This document shows, one piece after another, positions 59,533-64,000 of a DNA stretch of 64,000 bases. A model generated the notes under the pieces. That model ran no database searches, was not told the origin of the DNA, and saw nothing but the letters and a program-made list of their open reading frames with translations. The translations under genes and the position numbers were made by a program. Source of the stretch: CALAED01 sp036555725 (lineage in GTDB: Bacteria; Actinomycetota; Actinomycetes; Streptosporangiales; Streptosporangiaceae); NCBI GenBank assembly GCA_036555725.1, contig DATBKU010000055.1:6561-70560 (forward strand), read 5' to 3'. Each line of letters begins with the position of its first letter. Positions within the stretch are counted from its first letter, which is position 1.

Positions 59533-60567
59533 ATGGAATTTCGGCGACTGGGTGCGTCCGGGCTCAAGGTGCCCGCGCTGAGCTTCGGCGCTGGCACCTT
59601 CGGCGGCCGGGGGCCGCTGTTCGGCGCATGGGGCAACACCGACGTACAGGAGGCGCGCCGCCTGATCGACATCTGCATCGACGCAGGTGTCACCATGTTC
59701 GACACCGCCGACGTCTACTCCGACGGCGCGTCCGAGGAAGTGCTGGGCGAGGCGATCAAGGGTCGCCGCGACCAAGTGATCATCTCCACCAAGACCGGCC
59801 TGCCGATGGGCGACGGGCCCACCGACGCGGGCACGTCCAGATCGCGGCTGATCACGAGCGTCGAGGACGCGCTGCGCCGCCTCGGCACCGACCGCATCGA
59901 CCTGCTGCAGCTGCACGCCTACGACGCCGGAACGCCGATCCCCGAGGTGCTGTCCACGCTGGACGATCTCGTCCGGGCGGGCAAGGTCCGCTACACGGGC
60001 GTGTCCAACTTCTCCGGCTGGCAGCTGATGAAGTCGCTGGCGATCGCCGAGCGGTACGGCCGTCCACGGTACGTCGCGCACCAGGTCTACTACTCGCTCG
60101 TCGGCCGCGACTACGAATGGGAGCTGCTGCCGCTCGCCTTGGACCAGGGCGTCGGCGCGCTCGTCTGGAGCCCGCTGGGGTGGGGCCGGCTGACCGGCAA
60201 GGTACGCCGCGGCGCGCCGATCCCGGCGCGCAGCCGACTGCATCAGACCAGCGGCTACGGCCCGCCGGTGGACGACGAACTCCTCTACGACGTGGTCGAC
60301 GTCCTCGACGAGATCGCCGCGGAGACCGGCAAGTCCGTCCCGCAGATCGCGATCAACTGGCTGCTGCGGCGGCCGACCGTGTCGTCGGTCATCATCGGCG
60401 CCCGCAACGAAGAGCAACTGCGGCAGAACCTCGGCGCCGTCGGCTGGTCGCTAACTCCCGACCAGATAGAACGGCTCGACAAGGTCAGCGAGGTGACAGC
60501 GCCCTACCCGTACAGCCCGTACCGGCGCCAGGAAGGCTTCGCTCGCCTCAACCCGCCGATCCCCTGA
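59533..60567 (+). CDS. Aldo/keto reductase
   Basis: A 344-residue NADPH-dependent TIM-barrel reductase. The catalytic tetrad is visible: Asp and Tyr in MFDTADVYSDG, Lys in IISTKTGLPMG, His in LLQLHAYDAG. The NADPH-binding end reads VIIGARNEEQLRQNLGAVGW. It reduces an aldehyde or ketone; the substrate is not readable. AGGAGG precedes the ATG at 59533. It is monocistronic under the divergent TetR gene. Confidence 0.9.
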   Translation: MEFRRLGASGLKVPALSFGAGTFGGRGPLFGAWGNTDVQEARRLIDICIDAGVTMFDTADVYSDGASEEVLGEAIKGRRDQVIISTKTGLPMGDGPTDAGTSRSRLITSVEDALRRLGTDRIDLLQLHAYDAGTPIPEVLSTLDDLVRAGKVRYTGVSNFSGWQLMKSLAIAERYGRPRYVAHQVYYSLVGRDYEWELLPLALDQGVGALVWSPLGWGRLTGKVRRGAPIPARSRLHQTSGYGPPVDDELLYDVVDVLDEIAAETGKSVPQIAINWLLRRPTVSSVIIGARNEEQLRQNLGAVGWSLTPDQIERLDKVSEVTAPYPYSPYRRQEGFARLNPPIP

Positions 60568-60623
60568 CGACTGCCAAGGAGGGCCTGGTCAGCAGGTGGC
60601 CCCCTACCTGCGGGCGTCGCGCC

Positions 60624-61430
60624 CTAGAGCGCCGCACGCACCTTCGCGGCGAATTCGTAGTCGCGCTGCCAGTCCGGCCCGGTCGGTGCGAGGATCACCC
60701 GCTCGGTGCCGGCGGCGGCGTATGCGGCGAGGTCGGCCGCGGCCTGCTTCGGGTTGGCGTCCAACGTCGGCGCGACGACCGTTGCCTTCATCGGTGGCCG
60801 GTCTTTCTCGGCGGCGAGCCTATTCAGGTCGGCGAGGCGGGCGGATATCTCGTCGGGGGAGAGCCCGATCGAGATCCAGCCGTCCCCGTACGCGGCCGCG
60901 CGGCGCAGTGCCCTCGCGCCGTTGCCCGCCACCAGTACGGGCGGCATGGTCGCACCCGGCGCGATAGTCACCTCCAGGCCGTCGGCGAGCACGGTCGGCT
61001 GCCCGCTGACGAGACCGGGCAGGACCCGCAGCGCCTCGTCGGTACGACGTCCGCGATCTTCGTACGACATGCCCGCCGCGCGCCAGCCGATGTCACCGTG
61101 CGCGGGGTTGCCGGTGCCGATACCGACCTTGAGCCGATCGCCGGACACGTACTGCAGCGTGGTGATCTGCTTCGCCGCCCAGGCGGGCGTCCGCAGTGAA
61201 ATGAGCATGACATTGAAGCCGATGCCGACCCGCTCGGTCACCGCACCCGCCGTTGCGAGCACCACTGTGCTGTCCAACATCGGGGCACTGGCCACCAAAT
61301 GGTCGGTGGACCAGACCGAATCGAGCCCGTTTTCCTCGGCAAATCGGGCACTCGCCCGAATATCACCCAGGATCGGCTCTTCAGGATTGGGCGTTGACGT
61401 CGGCAGGATGACACCTACTTCAACCGGCAT
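60624..61430 (-). CDS. LLM-class F420-dependent oxidoreductase
   Basis: A 268-residue luciferase-like barrel: VEVGVILPTSTPNPEEPILG, ENGLDSVWSTDHLVASAPML, ERVGIGFNVMLISLRTPAWA, TLQYVSGDRLKVGIGTGNPA and PVLVAGNGARALRRAAAYGD match the F420 subgroup. It is shorter than the copy at 38.4 kb and only distantly like it. It is convergent with the aldo/keto reductase. The substrate is unknown; relatives act on alcohols, quinones or nitro compounds. Confidence 0.85.
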   Translation of the reverse strand: MPVEVGVILPTSTPNPEEPILGDIRASARFAEENGLDSVWSTDHLVASAPMLDSTVVLATAGAVTERVGIGFNVMLISLRTPAWAAKQITTLQYVSGDRLKVGIGTGNPAHGDIGWRAAGMSYEDRGRRTDEALRVLPGLVSGQPTVLADGLEVTIAPGATMPPVLVAGNGARALRRAAAYGDGWISIGLSPDEISARLADLNRLAAEKDRPPMKATVVAPTLDANPKQAAADLAAYAAAGTERVILAPTGPDWQRDYEFAAKVRAAL

Positions 61431-61486
61431 ACCGGCCCCAACACGCGTTACTCGTAGTCTGTTCCACTCTGCTCAGGCGTATGCCG

Positions 61487-62476
61487 TTAGGCGTGGAGGT
61501 CGCCGAGCCCGACCTTGAGCCACGCGGTATCGGTGATGGCGTGCAATTCGCTGCCGTGCCCGAAGATCCGCGCCTCCTCGGGTAGCTCGGATCCGTCCGG
61601 CAGCGTGAGCCGGAACTCCCGCTCGATCACGAGCCGGTCGCCGGCAAGGGTGCCCACAGCGCCCCAATCATGCTCGACGCCATACCCCCTTACCAGAGCA
61701 ATCGAGTCGCCATACGCGATCAGAGCATGTGCGGGTCTCCCGCTGTTCCATCCCGTCGCGTGACCGTCCTGGATTCGTACGACCGGAAAGCTGTTGTAGT
61801 AGCAGGTCCACACCTCGTGATCGGTCACGTTGAGCGCGTAACAGTCGTCAATGGGCCCAATGCCGCCCGGTGCGGTGTACCGCCAGCTCGGCTCAAGCTC
61901 TTTGCTAAACCTCACCAACCCATAGCCGCCGAGCGGATCGTTCCCGTACACACCTTCATCGAAGTACCCGACCCAGATATCCCCTGCGGCGGTCGTCCGT
62001 ACATACTCAATCCCGTCGCCGAGCGGGCCGGTCATCACCAGTTCACCCGAGCCGTCGTACACAGCGGCGTTATGCTCCACTCCGCCGGTACGAGCACCGA
62101 CGATCAGGGTCCGATCGTCAGGCAGTGGCTGAACGGTAGGAAACGCGAGCCGCAGCTCAGCGAAGCTCACCGTCAATGCCGGCGCAGGCCAAAACTCAAC
62201 AACCCGTGCGATCACAGTTGTCGGCTGCTGAATTTCGTACGAGGTCAGCGCCTCGCGCCCCGGCTCATCGCTCCACAACGTGAGCAGCTGCCCCCGCGGC
62301 CCCACTGCCGTCGACACCAGCACGTCACCATCAATCAATGCCACCAAATCACCGTGGTGCCGGAGCCGGACCGTCGGCAGCCGCATCATCTGCCGACGCC
62401 GAGTCCGCCGTCGTCTCTTGTCATCAGCCACCATCAACTCCGTGTCGGCCGACTCGTTCCCATCGCCTGCGGCCAC
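61487..62476 (-). CDS. Hypothetical beta-propeller-like protein
   Basis: A 329-residue protein in the longest frame. After a very basic stretch (KRRRRTRRRQMMRLP, residues 20-34) there are repeated beta-strand units: LVALIDGDVLVSTAVGPRGQ, TLIVGARTGGVEHNAAVYDG, EYVRTTAAGDIWVGYFDEGV, HEVWTCYYNSFPVVRI and HALIAYGDSIALVRGYGVEH, like blades of a propeller. No catalytic motif is seen. The GTG at 62476 is the outermost start; ATG at 62434 or 62389 may be real. Not recognised as a named family. Confidence 0.55.
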   Translation of the reverse strand: MAAGDGNESADTELMVADDKRRRRTRRRQMMRLPTVRLRHHGDLVALIDGDVLVSTAVGPRGQLLTLWSDEPGREALTSYEIQQPTTVIARVVEFWPAPALTVSFAELRLAFPTVQPLPDDRTLIVGARTGGVEHNAAVYDGSGELVMTGPLGDGIEYVRTTAAGDIWVGYFDEGVYGNDPLGGYGLVRFSKELEPSWRYTAPGGIGPIDDCYALNVTDHEVWTCYYNSFPVVRIQDGHATGWNSGRPAHALIAYGDSIALVRGYGVEHDWGAVGTLAGDRLVIEREFRLTLPDGSELPEEARIFGHGSELHAITDTAWLKVGLGDLHA

Positions 62477-62597
62477 GACAATAGGGCGTACCTACCACGG
62501 CCGCGACATGATTTTGCGCGATGCGCTGCGTCAGCTGATTCCGTAGATCAGGCTCACGCGACCGTCGGAAAGTTGTTGAACTTTTCTTAGCTCGAGC

Positions 62598-62987
62598 TCA
62601 CGACGACGTTCTGTCGTTGCGAATAGCGCCGTTCCTGGCGAAGTAACCCACCAGCCCGGCATCGATGAAGCTCGCCGTAATTCGAGCGCCTCCCATGAGG
62701 TAGATGTCCTTGCCAGGCTGCTTCTTGAGGGCGGAGATATCTTCGCGGCTCCGGACGAAGCGAGTTTTCGGCCATTCCACTGAGCGGATGTGGCTTGTCC
62801 GGGTCATCCTGTATCGCGGTCCAATACTGCTCGTACGAGGGGTACATGCCACCCCCGAGCACACACGCGTCCACTTGCGACGTCAGCCCGTAATCCTCGG
62901 ACCAGGCCTCCACCCAATCCGCATACCCTCCGGCCCCTCCGACTTCGCGTCAACAGATATCTTCATTCCGGCAATCAATTTCCGCAT
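62598..62987 (-). pseudogene. Decayed RibD/DHFR-family reductase gene
   Basis: After a good GGAGG the ATG at 62987 opens MRKLIAGMKISVDAKSEGPE. A one-base loss near 62930 shifts to WVEAWSEDYGLTSQVDACVL and YPSYEQYWTAIQDDPDKPHP. A second break near 62785, which also removes about 40 codons, shifts again to VEWPKTRFVRSREDISALKK and KDIYLMGGARITASFIDAGL, then the tail is lost. The pieces in order match one RibD C-terminal-domain protein of about 180 residues. Two frameshifts and two deletions make it clearly non-functional. Confidence 0.75.
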
Positions 62988-63262
62988 GTTCCCTCCTGCG
63001 GGCTCCAGAACCCGGTCGTGATCCATGTGCGCCCCGTCGACGAAACCGTGACGCGGTTACGGCGTACCTCCCATGACCTGCCTTCATATGGACTTCACCG
63101 CGTACGTGCAGCTCTGATCCCGGCCTTTCCCGACATTTCTACATTTAGTACAGCCCAACATTCATTGAGACGCCGAGAGCATAGTTCTGCTGGTGACAAT
63201 TGCCGGCAACGTACGATAGTATGTTCGAAGAGTTGGTTGTTGCGGGAGGGAGGTTTCCGCGA
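62988..63262. other. Gap before the DUF222 gene
   Basis: No coding frame here has family-like sequence. The region is less GC-rich than average. A TACGATAGT tract (63212-63220) just before an ATG at 63221 could be a -10 element, and GGGAGGGAGG (63244-63253) is the ribosome-binding site for the GTG start at 63263. Confidence 0.4.
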
Positions 63263-64000
63263 GTGTCGGTCGTCGACGATGACATTATCGAATCGGTATT
63301 CAAGGATGTGCTTCCTGGCCCGGGCCTGGCACTGCTGCTGGCCGAGCAGGAACACGACCGACTCGACGACTACGACATCATCGAAATGGCCCGCGCCGCC
63401 CGCCGGCTGGCCTCCTGGGCGGCCTCTCTCGAGTACGGCGCCATCGCCGAGTTGTCGGTCCGCCGCAAGTCCCAAGGCGAGAAGATGGGCGCCTGGGATT
63501 CCGAGGTCGGCGAATGGGTGAGCGACGAGATCGCCGCCGCGTTAACCCTCGCCGGTGGCACCGCCGCCCGTGAGGTGGTGGTCGCGGAACAGCTCAGTGA
63601 CACCCTGCCCGCTACCTTCCAGGCGCTGTACGAGGGCCGCATCGACGCCGACAAGGCCAAGGCGATCGCCACCGGCCTGTGCGGCGTCCCCACCGAGACC
63701 GCCCGCCAGGTCGAACAGCAAGTACTACCCGCCGCTCCCGCCCAGACGTGCGCGCAGCTACGGCATGCCGTCCGCGCCGCGGTCCGCGCCGCCGATCCCG
63801 AGGTTCACGAGCAACGCCGCAGGCTTGCCGAAGACGCCCGGCGGCTCGAGCTGTGGGACACCGATCAGGGCACCAGCGACCTGACCGGCCGTGACCTGCC
63901 CGCCACGGCGGCGACTACCGCCTATAACCGGATCAACGCCATCGCCCAGGCGCTGAAGAGCGACGGCGATGTCCGCAGCATCGACCAACTCCGCGCCGAC
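63263..64000 (+). CDS. DUF222/13E12-type protein, probable HNH endonuclease (3' end outside window)
   Basis: 246 residues are visible. The DUF222 region is plain: ARAARRLASWAASLEYGAIA, WVSDEIAAALTLAGGTAARE, LPATFQALYEGRIDADKAKA, and AYNRINAIAQALKSDGDVRS followed by IDQLRAD at the edge. In this family an HNH nuclease domain follows about 100-150 residues further on, so the catalytic part is beyond the window. The GTG at 63263 has a strong ribosome-binding site; the ATG at 63221, in frame, is an alternative. These genes occur in many near-copies in actinobacterial genomes and behave like mobile or selfish elements. The decayed gene next door fits an unstable region. Confidence 0.85.
   Translation, partial: MSVVDDDIIESVFKDVLPGPGLALLLAEQEHDRLDDYDIIEMARAARRLASWAASLEYGAIAELSVRRKSQGEKMGAWDSEVGEWVSDEIAAALTLAGGTAAREVVVAEQLSDTLPATFQALYEGRIDADKAKAIATGLCGVPTETARQVEQQVLPAAPAQTCAQLRHAVRAAVRAADPEVHEQRRRLAEDARRLELWDTDQGTSDLTGRDLPATAATTAYNRINAIAQALKSDGDVRSIDQLRAD

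Noticed and set aside
60568..60623. Terminator between the convergent aldo/keto reductase and LLM genes
   Set aside because: Only a 5-bp GGGCC/GGCCC stem is visible, too weak to call.
1..64000. CRISPR arrays, tRNA or rRNA genes, insertion sequences, integrase attachment sites
   Set aside because: No regularly spaced repeats, cloverleaf-like or rRNA sequence, transposase motif or integrase was seen on either strand.

Overview
The window is high-GC DNA from an actinomycete, most likely a filamentous soil genus. I would look first in Streptosporangiales or Micromonosporaceae, but nothing here proves the order. The signs are very high GC with strong third-position bias, many GTG and a few TTG starts, an AfsR/SARP-type regulator, two F420-type luciferase-like oxidoreductases, a mycothiol-type (TIGR03086) protein, a DUF222/13E12-type HNH gene, HelD, and many TetR/MarR-controlled DHA2 exporters and flavin oxygenases. 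No tRNA, rRNA, CRISPR array or insertion sequence is visible. It reads as accessory chromosome: small regulator-plus-enzyme islands, one large polysaccharide-use locus and several decayed gene fragments.

Layout. 1-5.8 kb: a truncated cation exchanger, cupin, quinone-reductase-like MDR, EF-hand miniprotein, LtrA-like membrane protein with an ArsR-like regulator, and a DUF4352 lipoprotein. 5.86-8.7 kb: a secreted four-domain GH9 cellulase whose upstream region holds an exact CebR/CelR box. 8.7-12.0 kb: a divergent pair, a NdpA-like nucleoid protein and a Mrr-like nuclease fused to a STAND NTPase, which is the best candidate for an uncharacterised defence system. 12-19.3 kb: amidohydrolase, sigma factor with TIGR03086 partner, DHA2 exporter, BBE-type flavoenzyme and TetR. 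19.4-24.6 kb: AfsR-like regulator driving a second DHA2 exporter. 25-31.7 kb: GT2-HAD fusion, MmcQ/YjbR, HelD and a P-loop regulator.

31.8-41.1 kb: a flavin monooxygenase fused to an epoxide hydrolase, MarR with a FAD/NAD oxidoreductase, a DHA2 exporter with TetR, and an LLM-RidA-flavin monooxygenase row. 41.3-42.6 kb: an ECF sigma factor fused to its own zinc-finger transmembrane anti-sigma region. 42.6-55.4 kb: a glucan-use locus with ROK repressor, ABC importer (binding protein and two permeases), GH1, GH64, GH3 and a divergent beta-helix hydrolase; three of the secreted enzymes carry nearly identical discoidin modules. 55.5-64 kb: small membrane and serine-hydrolase genes, two TetR genes, an aldo/keto reductase, an LLM oxidoreductase, a beta-propeller-like protein, a decayed RibD-like gene and a truncated DUF222 gene.

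How it fits together. The 42.6-55.4 kb genes make a coherent pathway: secreted endo- and exo-acting 1,3-glucanases, import of oligosaccharides, and intracellular GH1 cleavage, with the ROK protein as probable repressor. The GH9 cellulase appears to answer to a different, cellobiose-sensing regulator encoded elsewhere. Most other islands follow a pattern of one regulator with palindromes in front of its target. Functions are inferred from motifs read by eye; no database search was run.
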